Source of the DNA: Streptomyces qaidamensis
GTDB taxonomy: Bacteria; Actinomycetota; Actinomycetes; Streptomycetales; Streptomycetaceae
Assembly: GCF_001611795.1 (NCBI RefSeq)
Contig: NZ_CP015098.1
Coordinates: 2,418,001-2,482,000 of the forward strand
Direction: 5' to 3'
Length of the DNA: 64,000 nt
Shown here: positions 1 through 8,651 of the stretch, one piece after another
Layout of the letters: every line of letters starts with the position of its first letter
How positions within the stretch are numbered: the first letter of the stretch is position 1
Translations under genes and position numbers: made by a program
Notes under the pieces: model-generated
What the model was told of the DNA's origin: nothing
Seen by the model: only the letters and a program-made list of their open reading frames with translations
Databases searched by the model: none

Positions 1-457
1 CGAAGTAGAAGCGGGCGTCCGGGTCGAGGCCGGCGAACAGCTGCGAACCGGGGGCCGCTTCGACGGTGTTCCAGCCCATGTGGGGCACGATGTCGGCCTG
101 GAGCGGCTCGACCGAGCCGGGCCATTCGTCGAGGCCCTCGCTCTGAACGCCGTGCTCGATGCCGCGCGCGAAGAGGATCTGCATGCCGACGCAGATGCCC
201 ATGACCGGGCGGCCGCCGGAGAGCCGGCGGTCGACGATCCAGTCGCCGCGCGCCTCGCGCAGGCCGGTCATGCAGGAGGCGAAGGCGCCGACGCCGGGCA
301 CCAGCAGGCCGTCGGCGTTCAGGGCCTTGTCGTAGTCACGCGTGATCTCCACGTCGGCTCCCGCGCGCGCGAGGGCGCGCTCGGCGGAACGGACGTTGCC
401 GAAGCCGTAGTCGAAGACGACGACCTTCTTCTGCTTCAGGGGGCTGCTCAATTCCAC
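1..457 (-). CDS. hisH: Imidazole glycerol phosphate synthase, glutamine amidotransferase subunit HisH (partial)
   Basis: HisH releases ammonia from glutamine and passes it to HisF, which forms imidazole glycerol phosphate and AICAR in histidine synthesis. About 152 N-terminal residues are present; the C-terminal part with the His-Glu of the triad lies beyond base 1. The class I amidotransferase motifs VPGVGAF and GICVGMQ, with the nucleophilic Cys, are visible. The start is uncertain. GTG at 457 gives VELSSPLKQKK but lies only 1 nt from the GGAGG at 459-463. TTG at 451 has an ideal 7-nt spacing and overlaps the upstream stop as TTGA. It is the last visible gene of the his operon and is probably translationally coupled. 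Confidence 0.93.
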   Translation of the reverse strand, partial: MELSSPLKQKKVVVFDYGFGNVRSAERALARAGADVEITRDYDKALNADGLLVPGVGAFASCMTGLREARGDWIVDRRLSGGRPVMGICVGMQILFARGIEHGVQSEGLDEWPGSVEPLQADIVPHMGWNTVEAAPGSQLFAGLDPDARFYF

Positions 458-612
458 ACCTCCAGCCTCACGACGCCGGCCACCAGGCACATCGCGGCGC
501 CGATCGACAGCAGCACGATCAGGCCCTTGGGCATCTTCTGCTTGATGAAGGAGTAGATCCCGCCGACGAGGAAGAGACCCACGACGATCAGCAGGGTGGA
601 GATGCCGTTCAC
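448..612 (-). CDS. Small two-helix membrane protein inside the his operon
   Basis: A 54-residue protein starting with GTG at 612. It has two hydrophobic stretches, TLLIVVGLFLVGGIYSF and GLIVLLSIGAAMCLVAGVV, separated by a short basic loop (KQKMPK), so it is predicted to be a hairpin integral membrane protein. Its GTG overlaps the hisB stop as GTGA, and its TGA overlaps the hisH start region. This placement implies translational coupling to both enzymes. I recognise no catalytic motif and do not know its function. The operon position suggests co-expression with histidine synthesis, not necessarily a role in it. Confidence 0.8.
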   Translation of the reverse strand: MNGISTLLIVVGLFLVGGIYSFIKQKMPKGLIVLLSIGAAMCLVAGVVRLEVWN

Positions 613-1202
613 AGGGCGCCCTTCGTGGACGGGAGGATGCCGGCCGCGCGCGGGTCGCGCTCGGAGGCGTAGCGCAGGGCCCGGGCGAGCGCCTTGAACT
701 GGCACTCCACGATGTGGTGCGCGTTGCGTCCGTAGGGCACGTGCACGTGCAGCGCGATCTGCGCCTGGGCCACGAAGGACTCCAGGATGTGCCGGGTCAT
801 GGTGGTGTCGTACTCGCCGATCATCGGCGCCATCTTCTCGGGCTCGGTGTGCACGAGGTAGGGGCGGCCGGACAGGTCGACGGTGACCTGGGCGAGGGAC
901 TCGTCCAGCGGGACCGTGCAGTTGCCGAAGCGGTAGATGCCCACCTTGTCGCCGAGGGCCTGCTTGAAGGCGGCGCCGAGGGCGAGGGCGGTGTCCTCGA
1001 TGGTGTGGTGCGAGTCGATGTGCAGATCGCCCTCGGTCTTCACGGTGAGGTCGAACAGACCGTGGCGGCCGAGCTGGTCGAGCATGTGGTCGTAGAAGCC
1101 GACGCCGGTGGAGATCTCCGTCTTGCCCGTGCCGTCGAGGTCGATCTCGACGAGGACCGAGGTCTCCTTGGTCGTCCGCTCCACGCGTCCGGTGCGGCTC
1201 AT
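609..1202 (-). CDS. hisB: Imidazoleglycerol-phosphate dehydratase HisB
   Basis: A 197-residue dehydratase that converts imidazole glycerol phosphate to imidazole acetol phosphate, the step before HisC. The metal-binding His-rich motifs of the family are present: [13 protein letters not shown] near residues 36-48, HHTIED near 66-71 and the second-half HHIVECQFK near 161-169. It is the monofunctional form, without a fused histidinol phosphatase domain, and of normal length. The ATG at 1202 overlaps the hisC stop as ATGA, so translation is probably coupled. Confidence 0.97.
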   Translation of the reverse strand: MSRTGRVERTTKETSVLVEIDLDGTGKTEISTGVGFYDHMLDQLGRHGLFDLTVKTEGDLHIDSHHTIEDTALALGAAFKQALGDKVGIYRFGNCTVPLDESLAQVTVDLSGRPYLVHTEPEKMAPMIGEYDTTMTRHILESFVAQAQIALHVHVPYGRNAHHIVECQFKALARALRYASERDPRAAGILPSTKGAL

Positions 1203-2311
1203 GAACTCTGCTCCTTCTTCAGTGCACGTACCGCGTCGAGGAACGCGTCGTTCTCTTCGGGGGTTCCGGCGGTGACCCGGAGCCAGCCGGGCACGCCGTT
1301 GTCCCGGACCAGGACGCCCCGGTCGAGGATCTTCCGCCAGGTCTCGTGGGAGTCCTCGAACCGGCCGAACTGCACGAAGTTCGCGTCGGAGGCGGTCACC
1401 TCGTATCCGGTCGCGAGCAGTTCGGTGACCAGGCGGTCCCGTTCGGTCTTGAGCTGCTCGACGTAGCCCAGCAGGGTGCCGGTGTGTTCCAGGGCGGCCA
1501 GGGCGGTCGCCTGGGTCACGGCAGACAGGTGGTAGGGCAGCCGGACCAGCTGGACGGCGTCGACGACGGCCGGGTGTGCCGCGAGGTAGCCGAGGCGCAG
1601 GCCGGCCGCGCCGAACGCCTTCGACATGGTGCGGGAGACGACCAGGTTCGGGCGGCCGTCGATCAGCGGCAGCAGCGAGTCGCCGTGGCTGAACTCGATG
1701 TACGCCTCGTCGACCACCACCATCGACGGCTTCGCCGCCTGTGCGGCCTCGTACAGCGCGAGGACCGTCTCGGGCGGGACGGCGGTGCCGGTGGGGTTGT
1801 TGGGGGTGGTGACGAAGACGACGTCCGGCTGGTTCTCGGCGATGGCCTTCTCGGCGGCGGCGAGGTCGATCGTGAAGTCCTCGTTGCGGGGGCCGGAGAT
1901 CCAGCCGGTGCCGGTGCCGCGCGCGATGAGGCCGTGCATCGAGTACGACGGCTCGAAGCCGATGGCGGTGCGGCCCGGTCCGCCGAAGGTCTGCAGCAGC
2001 TGCTGGATGACCTCGTTGGAGCCGTTGGCCGCCCAGACGTTGGCGACGCCGACTTCATGGCCGGACGTGTCCGTCAGGTACTCCGCCAGGCGGGTGCGCA
2101 GCTCGACCGCGTCGCGGTCCGGGTAGCGGTTGAGGTTCCGGGCGGCTTCCCGGACCCGCTCGGCGATGCGTTCGACCAGCGGCTCGGGCAGCGGGTAGGG
2201 GTTCTCGTTGGTGTTCAGCCGTACGGGGACGTCCAGCTGGGGCGCGCCGTAGGGGGACTTGCCGCGCAGCTCGTCGCGTACGGGGAGATCGTCGATGCGT
2301 ACGTCGTTCAC
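1199..2311 (-). CDS. hisC: Histidinol-phosphate aminotransferase HisC
   Basis: A 370-residue PLP-dependent class I/II aminotransferase that makes histidinol phosphate from imidazole acetol phosphate and glutamate. The substrate-entry segment [12 protein letters not shown] is near residues 31-42. The PLP-binding TTPNNPTG, the [10 protein letters not shown] strand and the Schiff-base lysine motif [17 protein letters not shown] are all present. It starts with GTG at 2311 (VNDVRID), overlapping the hisD stop as GTGA. It is a standard member of the operon, with nothing unusual. Confidence 0.97.
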   Translation of the reverse strand: MNDVRIDDLPVRDELRGKSPYGAPQLDVPVRLNTNENPYPLPEPLVERIAERVREAARNLNRYPDRDAVELRTRLAEYLTDTSGHEVGVANVWAANGSNEVIQQLLQTFGGPGRTAIGFEPSYSMHGLIARGTGTGWISGPRNEDFTIDLAAAEKAIAENQPDVVFVTTPNNPTGTAVPPETVLALYEAAQAAKPSMVVVDEAYIEFSHGDSLLPLIDGRPNLVVSRTMSKAFGAAGLRLGYLAAHPAVVDAVQLVRLPYHLSAVTQATALAALEHTGTLLGYVEQLKTERDRLVTELLATGYEVTASDANFVQFGRFEDSHETWRKILDRGVLVRDNGVPGWLRVTAGTPEENDAFLDAVRALKKEQSS

Positions 2312-3633
2312 TTGCTCTCGGGCACCTTCCAGCCGAACCTCGCCTTGATCGCCGCGCCGTGGGCCGGCAGGTCCTCCGCCTCCGCCAGCGTCACCACGTG
2401 GTGCGCGACGTCGGCCAGCGCGTCCCGCGTGTAGTCGACGATGTGGATGCCGCGCAGGAAGGACTGGACGGACAGGCCCGAGGAGTGGCAGGCGCAGCCG
2501 CCGGTGGGCAGGACGTGGTTGGAGCCGGCCGCGTAGTCGCCGAGGGAGACCGGGGCCCAGGGGCCGATGAAGATCGCGCCGGCGTTGCGGACCCGGTCGG
2601 CGACGGCGGCGGCGTCGGCCGTCTGGATCTCCAGGTGCTCGGCGCCGTACGCGTCGACGACCTTGAGGCCCTCGTCGACACCGTCGACCAGCACGATCGC
2701 GGACTGCCTGCCGGACAGGGCCGGGACGATCCGGTCATCGACGTGCTTGGTGGCCGCGACCTGCGGCTCCAGCTCCTTCTCGACCGCGTCGGCGAGCTCG
2801 ACGGAGTCGGTGACGAGGACGGCGGCGGCCAGCGGGTCGTGCTCGGCCTGGCTGATCAGGTCGGAGGCGACGTGCACCGGGTCGGCCGTGTCGTCGGCGA
2901 GGACGGCGATCTCGGTCGGGCCGGCCTCGGCGTCGATGCCGATCCGGCCGGTGAAGTAGCGCTTGGCGGCGGCGACCCAGATGTTGCCCGGGCCGGTGAC
3001 CATGTTCGCGGGCGCGCAGGACTCGGTGCCGTAGGCGAACATCGCGACGGCCGTGGCGCCGCCGGCGGCGTACACCTCGTCGACGCCGAGCAGCGCGCAG
3101 GCGGCGAGGATCGTCGGGTGCGGCAGGCCGCCGAAGTCGGCCTGGGCGGGTGAGGCGAGCGCGACGGACCCGACGCCGGCCTCCTGCGCGGGCACCACGT
3201 TCATGATCACGGAGGACGGGTACACGGACCGGCCGCCGGGCGCGTAGAGCCCGACGCGGTCGACCGGCACCCACTTCTCGGTGACGCTGCCGCCGGGCAC
3301 GACCTGGGTGGTGTGCGTCTCGCGGCGCTGCACGCGGTGGACGATCCGGGCGCGGCGGATGGACTCCTCCAGGGCCGCGCGCACGGCCGGGTCGAGCTCC
3401 TCCAGCGCGCGCTCGAGCGCGGCGGCCGGCACCCGTACCTGATCGAGCCTGACCCCGTCGAACCGCTCGGCGGCGTCGATCAGCGCCGCGTCGCCCCGAT
3501 GATGCACGTCCTCACAGATCGGACGCACCTTCTCCAGGGCGGCCGCTACGTCGAAGTCGGCTCGGGGCAGCAGGTCGCGCAGGGCGGGGCCCTCGACGAG
3601 GGCGTCGCCGCGCAGATCGATTCGGGAGATCAC
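2308..3633 (-). CDS. hisD: Histidinol dehydrogenase HisD
   Basis: A 441-residue NAD-dependent, zinc-binding enzyme that oxidises L-histidinol to L-histidine in two steps, the end of the pathway. Visible family signatures include [39 protein letters not shown] and the C-terminal [12 protein letters not shown]. The chosen start is GTG at 3633 ([15 protein letters not shown]), which gives the normal family length. The open frame continues far upstream to 4317, but those residues lie under the divergent gene and look non-coding. It is the first gene of the visible his operon. Confidence 0.96.
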   Translation of the reverse strand: MISRIDLRGDALVEGPALRDLLPRADFDVAAALEKVRPICEDVHHRGDAALIDAAERFDGVRLDQVRVPAAALERALEELDPAVRAALEESIRRARIVHRVQRRETHTTQVVPGGSVTEKWVPVDRVGLYAPGGRSVYPSSVIMNVVPAQEAGVGSVALASPAQADFGGLPHPTILAACALLGVDEVYAAGGATAVAMFAYGTESCAPANMVTGPGNIWVAAAKRYFTGRIGIDAEAGPTEIAVLADDTADPVHVASDLISQAEHDPLAAAVLVTDSVELADAVEKELEPQVAATKHVDDRIVPALSGRQSAIVLVDGVDEGLKVVDAYGAEHLEIQTADAAAVADRVRNAGAIFIGPWAPVSLGDYAAGSNHVLPTGGCACHSSGLSVQSFLRGIHIVDYTRDALADVAHHVVTLAEAEDLPAHGAAIKARFGWKVPESK

Positions 3634-3674
3634 GTGGTCAATTCTCTCAGACCGGGGTGAGGCGTCGTTCGCGC

Positions 3675-3691
3675 GTATCAATGGCTGATAC
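3675..3691. repeat. Inverted repeat upstream of hisD
   Basis: GTATCA and TGATAC are separated by 5 nt in the 178-bp space between hisD and the divergent gene. This short perfect dyad is about 40 bp upstream of the hisD start. It is a candidate operator, but no known regulator motif was recognised. No clear T-box or attenuator leader is visible. Confidence 0.4.
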
Positions 3692-3811
3692 AGAACGCCG
3701 CGGGACGCCGGAAGATCACCTTCACGTGGTGTGTTCGGGGGGTCACACAGCGGGCATGAACTGGTGTACGAGGGAAGTGACCCGCGAGTACCTGGGGAGG
3801 ACGGAAGAGCT

Positions 3812-5389
3812 GTGACCGAGGGGGCCGGCGTCCGTGCCGGGGATGTGCCCGAGGACCTGACCGCGACCGAGGCCGGCATGTGGCAGGCCTTCCGCAACGG
3901 CACCGTGTACGACCTGAGCAGCGGCGACGCCCTGGAGGACGATCCGCACGGCGGCCGTCCGTGGGGCGAGGAGCGGACGGTCCGGGCCCGGATCGTGTGC
4001 TGGCTGCTCCTCGACGGCCCACCCGCCCTGGCCGGCCGCGTGTCGTCGCTGAAGCTGATCGGCGTGCAGGTCAGCGGCTCACTGGACCTGGCGGGCGGCA
4101 CCGTGGTGCCGTACGCCGAGATGCGCCGGTGCCGGTTCGAGCAGGACGTGCTGCTGCCGGAGGCCCGCTTCACCACCCTGCGGATGGTGGACTGCTCGGT
4201 GCCGCGGCTGGAGGCGGCCCGGGTGCAGACGGAGGGCGATCTCCATCTGCCGCGCTGCCGCTTCCACCACGGCATCCGGCTCACGGACGCGCAGATCGGC
4301 ACGGACCTGATGCTCAACCAGGCGATCGTGCACCGGGATCACAGCGGCCGGTCGATCGCGGCGGACGGCCTGACCGTCGGCCAGGACCTACAGGCCGAGC
4401 TGCTGGAGTCGCACGGCGAGCTGAGCCTGCGCGCCGCCACCGTCGGTGTCTCCCTGAGCCTGCGCGGTGCCCGTCTGTCCAACCCCTACGAGCGGCTCGC
4501 GCTGAACGCCCCGCAGCTGACCGTGGAGCGCAGTCTGTATCTGACGCCGGCGGGGGTCGGCGCCCAGGCGATGAGCGGGATGACCCCGGCGCAGGGAACG
4601 CGCATCCAGCGCTTCGCGTGCGTGGGCGGGATCCGGCTGGACGACGGCCGGTTCGGTGACGCCGTCGACTTCGAGGCGGCCGGATTCACCCTCACGGACG
4701 ACCAGGAGCTGTCGCTGCGCCGGGTGCAGACGCCGGAGCTGCGCTTCCTCGGGGAGCAGCCGGTGCGCGGCCGGGTGGTGCTGTCCGGGGCGAAGGTGAT
4801 CAACCTGATGGACCGGGCGGATGCCTGGCCGGGCCCCGGGCGGCTGCACATGGGCGGCTTCACCTACGAGAACCTCGTGCCGCGCGGGCCGTTCCCGCTG
4901 GCCGAGCGGCTGGACTGGGTGGCTGCGGCGACCGCCGAGTACAACCCGGAGCCGTACGAGCGGCTCGCGGCCGTGCTGCGGGCCGGCGGTGAGGACGAGG
5001 ACGCCCGGGAGGTACTGCTCGCCAAGCAGCGCCGGCGTCGCGAGAGCCTGCCGATGGCGGCCAAGCTGTGGGGGTACGCGCAGGACTGGACGGTCGCCTA
5101 CGGATACCGTCCGGGCCGGGCCGCGGTGTGGATGGCGGTGCTGTGGGCGGCGGGGTCCCTCGCCTTCGCGCGGGCCGGGCAGCCGCCGATGAAGCGGGGC
5201 GAGCACCCGGACTGGAACCCCACGCTCTTCACCCTCGATCTACTGCTGCCGGTCATCGACCTGGGCCAGGTGGGCTTCTGGCAGCTGCACGGGGGCTGGC
5301 AGTGGCTGGCGACGGCGATGATCCTGCTGGGCTGGATCCTGGCGACGACGGTGGCGGCGGGCGCGACGCGGCTGCTTCGCCGCAACTGA
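3812..5389 (+). CDS. Membrane-associated protein with repetitive N-terminal region, function unknown
   Basis: About 525 residues from GTG 3812, which follows a purine-rich GGAGG/GGAAG region. The first ~350 residues show loosely repeating ~20-residue units of the type RFxxxLxxxAxIxxDLxL with alternating small and hydrophobic positions. This resembles a pentapeptide-like or other beta-helix fold. The C-terminal third has two membrane segments, [17 protein letters not shown] and [18 protein letters not shown]. Streptomyces homologues are often labelled membrane-associated oxidoreductase, but I see no cofactor motif. It is divergent from hisD, and the in-frame extension to 3731 is unlikely to be used. 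Confidence 0.7.
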   Translation: MTEGAGVRAGDVPEDLTATEAGMWQAFRNGTVYDLSSGDALEDDPHGGRPWGEERTVRARIVCWLLLDGPPALAGRVSSLKLIGVQVSGSLDLAGGTVVPYAEMRRCRFEQDVLLPEARFTTLRMVDCSVPRLEAARVQTEGDLHLPRCRFHHGIRLTDAQIGTDLMLNQAIVHRDHSGRSIAADGLTVGQDLQAELLESHGELSLRAATVGVSLSLRGARLSNPYERLALNAPQLTVERSLYLTPAGVGAQAMSGMTPAQGTRIQRFACVGGIRLDDGRFGDAVDFEAAGFTLTDDQELSLRRVQTPELRFLGEQPVRGRVVLSGAKVINLMDRADAWPGPGRLHMGGFTYENLVPRGPFPLAERLDWVAAATAEYNPEPYERLAAVLRAGGEDEDAREVLLAKQRRRRESLPMAAKLWGYAQDWTVAYGYRPGRAAVWMAVLWAAGSLAFARAGQPPMKRGEHPDWNPTLFTLDLLLPVIDLGQVGFWQLHGGWQWLATAMILLGWILATTVAAGATRLLRRN

Positions 5390-5492
5390 TGGTGCTGGTG
5401 TGACCACAGTTATCGAAGTGTCGCGGTTTTACGTTCTCTTGACCATTGGATGTACAACTTTCCGCAGGTTCCATGAACAGTCTGGCGCCGTC

Positions 5493-6542
5493 ATGAGCAG
5501 CGGACTTTCAATGGTCGGCACCATGGCAATGCAGCTCCCGTTCATCCGTGCGAGCCGGATGGCAAGGACCTCCCCCCACCTCGTCGGCGAGCCGTGCGCC
5601 GACGACGAGGTGCTGCTCGACGCGCCCGACTCCCGGCTGAGTCCGGCGCTGGTCGCCGCGGCCCGGGGTGACCACGTCCCGGCCGCCTCGCTGCTCCTGG
5701 CCACCCGCGTGGCCTCGGAGTGGGAGCGGCGCGACCGGTACGTGACCCGGCTGGCCGCCTTCGCGCGCTCGCGGCCCGAGTGGCTGGACGCCTGGCTCGC
5801 CACGGCCCCGCAGGACCCCGACGCGCTGCTGGTCGGGGCCCAGCTGGCGGTGGACCGCGCCTGGCAGTCACCGGCCCGGGCCGAGCTGCTGCGCGAGGTG
5901 AGCCCGCTGATCACGGCAGCGGCCCGGGGCGACCAGCGGGACCCCGTGCCGTGGCGGCTCGCGCTCGACCACGCCCGGGGCGCACAGGCCGGGCACACCT
6001 ACTTCGAGGAACTGTGGGCGGCGGCTGTCCGCCGCGCCCCGCACCACTACGGGTGCCATGTGGCGGCCCTGCGCTACCTGGCCACGTACTGGCACGGTTC
6101 GCACCACGAGTGCTTCGACTTCGCCGACCGGGCCGCCCAGGACGCTCCCGCCGGCGCGCTCGTCCAGGCCCTGCCGCTGCGGGCGGCCTTCGGCTACCTC
6201 ACCGACGACTGCGGGCCCGAGATCCCGCGCGAGCGGCTGGACGCGGCGGCCGACCGGGCGATCGCGCTGTCCCCGCGGCTGCCGGCGGCCGACCCCTGGC
6301 CGGCCCGGATGCGCAACCTGCTGATCTTCGTCCTGGTGTGCCTGGAGCGCTGGCCGGACGCCACCGAGCAACTGCGCCTGAACGGTCCGTACGCCACCTC
6401 CTTCCCCTGGGACCGGCTGTCGGACGACCCTCTCGGGCACTTCCTGCGGGTGCGCGAGGACATCCGGGTCGGGGCGGCCGGGGACCCGTCCGGGCATCCA
6501 CGGAATGAACGGGGCGGGCGAGTCCGCCCCGGCGACCATTAG
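5493..6542 (+). CDS. Uncharacterised helical (TPR-like) protein
   Basis: About 349 residues if started at ATG 5493. ATG 5511, 5523 or 5529, or GTG 5400, are also possible, because no convincing ribosome binding site marks the start. From residue ~50 on, the protein is Ala/Leu/Arg/Trp-rich and predicted to be all-helical, with segments such as LYLATYWHGSHHECFDFADR, which resemble tetratricopeptide helices. No enzymatic motif or membrane segment was recognised. It lies 11 bp before the LON-domain gene and probably shares its transcript. Function unknown. Confidence 0.62.
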   Translation: MSSGLSMVGTMAMQLPFIRASRMARTSPHLVGEPCADDEVLLDAPDSRLSPALVAAARGDHVPAASLLLATRVASEWERRDRYVTRLAAFARSRPEWLDAWLATAPQDPDALLVGAQLAVDRAWQSPARAELLREVSPLITAAARGDQRDPVPWRLALDHARGAQAGHTYFEELWAAAVRRAPHHYGCHVAALRYLATYWHGSHHECFDFADRAAQDAPAGALVQALPLRAAFGYLTDDCGPEIPRERLDAAADRAIALSPRLPAADPWPARMRNLLIFVLVCLERWPDATEQLRLNGPYATSFPWDRLSDDPLGHFLRVREDIRVGAAGDPSGHPRNERGGRVRPGDH

Positions 6543-6553
6543 GCTTTTGCGTC

Positions 6554-7294
6554 GTGACCACCGTCCGGCTCCCCCTCTTCCCACTGAACTCGGTGCTGTT
6601 CCCGGGGCTCGTGCTCCCGCTCAACGTCTTCGAGGAGCGGTATCGCGCCATGATGCGCGAGCTGCTGAAGACGCCCGAGGACGAGCCGCGCCGGTTCGCC
6701 GTCGTGGCGATCCGCGACGGCCACGAGGTGGCCTCGACCTCGCCCGGCATGCCCGACCCGACGGCCGTGCCCGAGCGGGGACCGGCTGCCGGTTTCGGCC
6801 CGGACCCGGTCAAGGCGTTCCACAAGGTGGGCTGCATCGCGGACGCGGCGACGATCCGGGAACGCACCGACGGCTCCTTCGAGGTGCTCGCGACCGGCAC
6901 GACCCGGGTGAAGCTGCTGTCGGTCGAGGCGTCCGGGCCCTTCCTGACGGCCGAACTGGAGCCGCTGGAGGAGGAACCGGGCGACGAGGCCGCGCCGTTG
7001 GCCGAAGGGGTGCTGAGGTCCTTCCGCCAGTACCAGAAGCGGCTGGCCGGGGCGCGGGAGCGGTCCCTTGCGACGGGGGCCGAACTGCCGGACGAGCCGG
7101 GCGTGGTGTCGTACCTCGTGGCGGCCGCGATGATGCTGGACACCCCGGCCAAGCAGCGTCTGCTCCAGGCCCCCGACACGGCGTCCCGCCTGCGCGACGA
7201 GCTGAAACTCCTCCGCTCCGAGACGGCGATCATCCGTAGTCTGCCGTCGTTGCCGGCGTCGGAGCTGACGCGCGGCCCGATGAGCCTCAACTGA
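6554..7294 (+). CDS. LON-substrate-binding-domain protein
   Basis: A 246-residue protein that opens with VRLPLFPLNSVLFPGLVLPL followed by NVFEERYRAMMRE. This is the hallmark of the N-terminal substrate-binding domain of Lon proteases (PUA-like beta fold plus helical tail). There is no AAA+ or Ser-Lys protease domain, so this is the stand-alone type common in actinobacteria and not an active protease. It starts with GTG at 6554 and has no strong ribosome binding site. It is probably co-transcribed with the preceding gene. Its client or partner is unknown. Confidence 0.85.
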   Translation: MTTVRLPLFPLNSVLFPGLVLPLNVFEERYRAMMRELLKTPEDEPRRFAVVAIRDGHEVASTSPGMPDPTAVPERGPAAGFGPDPVKAFHKVGCIADAATIRERTDGSFEVLATGTTRVKLLSVEASGPFLTAELEPLEEEPGDEAAPLAEGVLRSFRQYQKRLAGARERSLATGAELPDEPGVVSYLVAAAMMLDTPAKQRLLQAPDTASRLRDELKLLRSETAIIRSLPSLPASELTRGPMSLN

Positions 7295-7425
7295 GGGAAA
7301 GACACGTCTCGACGGAAACGAGGAGGACGATTTCCCGCCGGGACGCAAGGGACGGATCCGGCCACCGGGACGACTGAAAACCTGTGGGGCCCCCGTGATC
7401 GACCTGCCTATGATCAAGCCCGACC

Positions 7426-7441
7426 GGCCATGATCATGGCC
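7426..7441. promoter_or_regulatory. 16-bp perfect palindrome upstream of the secreted-protein gene
   Basis: GGCCATGATCATGGCC is a perfect palindrome 25 bp before ATG 7467. Further TGATC motifs occur just upstream (7396 and 7411). Its position fits an operator in the promoter or leader of the small secreted protein. The regulator is unknown. Confidence 0.4.
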
Positions 7442-7466
7442 ATGACCGCATCAAGGGGGATTCACA

Positions 7467-7853
7467 ATGAGTCGTGCGCGCATTCTCACCGTCGCCGCCG
7501 GTGTCGCCATCGGTTCCACGCTCCTGGTCGCGCCCGCGCAAGCGGCGCCCGCCAAGGCCCAGGACCGCGTCGAGTGCACCAGCCTGAGCAACGGGCAGCT
7601 GTGCATATCGCTGAACACGAGCCCCAGCCGCGTCGAGGTCTTCTACACGAAGAAGTCCGGCGGGCAGATCAGGGCGAAGCTGGGCTACCGCACCACCAAC
7701 GGCGGAAGCACGTACGGACCGACGGAGAGCATCTCGACAGGCGACCGGGAAGTCCAGACCTGGACGATGAGCTACCGCTGTGACGTGGACTGGAAGGGCC
7801 TGATCAAGGTCGAGGGCCAGGGAACCTTCGAGACCCCGTGGGCGACCTGCTGA
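7467..7853 (+). CDS. Small secreted protein
   Basis: A 128-residue protein with a typical Sec signal peptide: MSRAR, a hydrophobic core ILTVAAGVAIGSTLLVA and a cleavage site near PAQA-AP at residues 26-29. The mature part of ~100 residues has four Cys, two near the N-terminus and two near the C-terminus, which suggests two disulfides outside the cell. AAGGGGGA at 7453-7460 gives good spacing to the ATG. I recognise no family. It looks like one of the small Streptomyces exported proteins of unknown function. Confidence 0.82.
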   Translation: MSRARILTVAAGVAIGSTLLVAPAQAAPAKAQDRVECTSLSNGQLCISLNTSPSRVEVFYTKKSGGQIRAKLGYRTTNGGSTYGPTESISTGDREVQTWTMSYRCDVDWKGLIKVEGQGTFETPWATC

Positions 7854-7953
7854 CCCAGGCTCAGCAGGACCTCGCGTCCTCGTGTGCCGCCCCGCCCGGG
7901 AACCTCTCCGGGCGGGGCGGTCCGCGTTCCACCGTCTGGAAGGATGCCGCTCC

Positions 7954-8451
7954 ATGGCGAAGAAGTCGAAGAAGCAGCAGTCCGGCGGCACACCCGCGAC
8001 CGTGGCCCTGACCGCTGCGGGCGTCACATACACCGTCCACGCCTACGACCACGATCCCTCGCACCCCTCCTACGGCGAGGAGGCCGCCGAGGCGATGGGT
8101 GTCTCGCCCGACCGCGTCTTCAAGACCCTGGTCGCGGACGTCGACGGCACGCTGACGGTCGCGGTGGTCCCGGTGGCGGGCCAACTGGACCTGAAGGCCC
8201 TGGCGGCGGCCGTGGGCGGCAAGCGCGCTGCGATGGCCGACCCGGCCCTGGCGGAGCGCACGACGGGCTATGTCCGGGGCGGCATCTCGCCCCTGGGCCA
8301 GCGCAAGAAGCTGCCGACGGTCCTCGACGCCTCGGCCGCGGCGCACGCGACGATCTGCGTCTCGGCGGGCAGGAGGGGCCTTGAGGTGGAACTCGCTCCG
8401 GAGGATCTCCAGAAGCTGACGGAGGCGGTCCTGGCGCCCATCGGCCGTTAG
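7954..8451 (+). CDS. ybaK: YbaK/EbsC-family Cys-tRNA(Pro) deacylase
   Basis: A 165-residue member of the INS/YbaK editing-domain family. These proteins act in trans in the cytosol to hydrolyse mischarged Cys-tRNA(Pro). Characteristic segments are YDHDP near the N-terminus, SPDRVFKTLVADVDG with the conserved Lys, and GYVRGGISPLGQRKKLPT. The start is ATG 7954 with GGAAGGA upstream. The first ~15 residues are Lys/Gln-rich and look like a disordered tail. The TAG stop lies at the very edge of the inverted-repeat element that follows. Confidence 0.9.
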   Translation: MAKKSKKQQSGGTPATVALTAAGVTYTVHAYDHDPSHPSYGEEAAEAMGVSPDRVFKTLVADVDGTLTVAVVPVAGQLDLKALAAAVGGKRAAMADPALAERTTGYVRGGISPLGQRKKLPTVLDASAAAHATICVSAGRRGLEVELAPEDLQKLTEAVLAPIGR

Positions 8452-8651
8452 GGGGCTTCTGATGGATCTCCGTGGAAGAAGGAGCAGCGTCCGGTGCGTG
8501 CGACCGGCGTGCGTCGGGAACGGTCATGTGGCGAAGCCACCTGCCCGTTCACGGCGTGCGGCGTGGGGGTCCCCCCGCTCGAACGAAGCCGAGCGTGGGG
8601 GAGTGCGCGCCGGGCGTCGTGACGCCGCGGAGATCCATCAGAAGCCCCCTA
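8449..8651. mobile_element. MITE-like element with perfect 24-nt terminal inverted repeats
   Basis: The 24 nt at 8449-8472 (beginning TAGGGGGCTTCTGATGG) recur exactly as the reverse complement at 8628-8651. The element is 203 bp, or 199 bp between flanking TA dinucleotides. The inside holds two further hairpins, one at 8518-8550 (GTGGC/GCCAC with outer GAACGG/CCGTTC) and one at 8571-8601 (C-rich stem against GAGCGTGGGGG). No transposase frame is present. The TA flanks suit a non-autonomous relative of an IS630/Tc1-type element. It fills exactly the gap between two convergent genes and may now also act as a terminator for both. Confidence 0.7.

Noticed and set aside
3634..4317. N-terminal extension of hisD by about 228 residues
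   Set aside because: It lies under the divergent membrane-protein gene. HisD family length and the VISRIDLRG start favour 3633.
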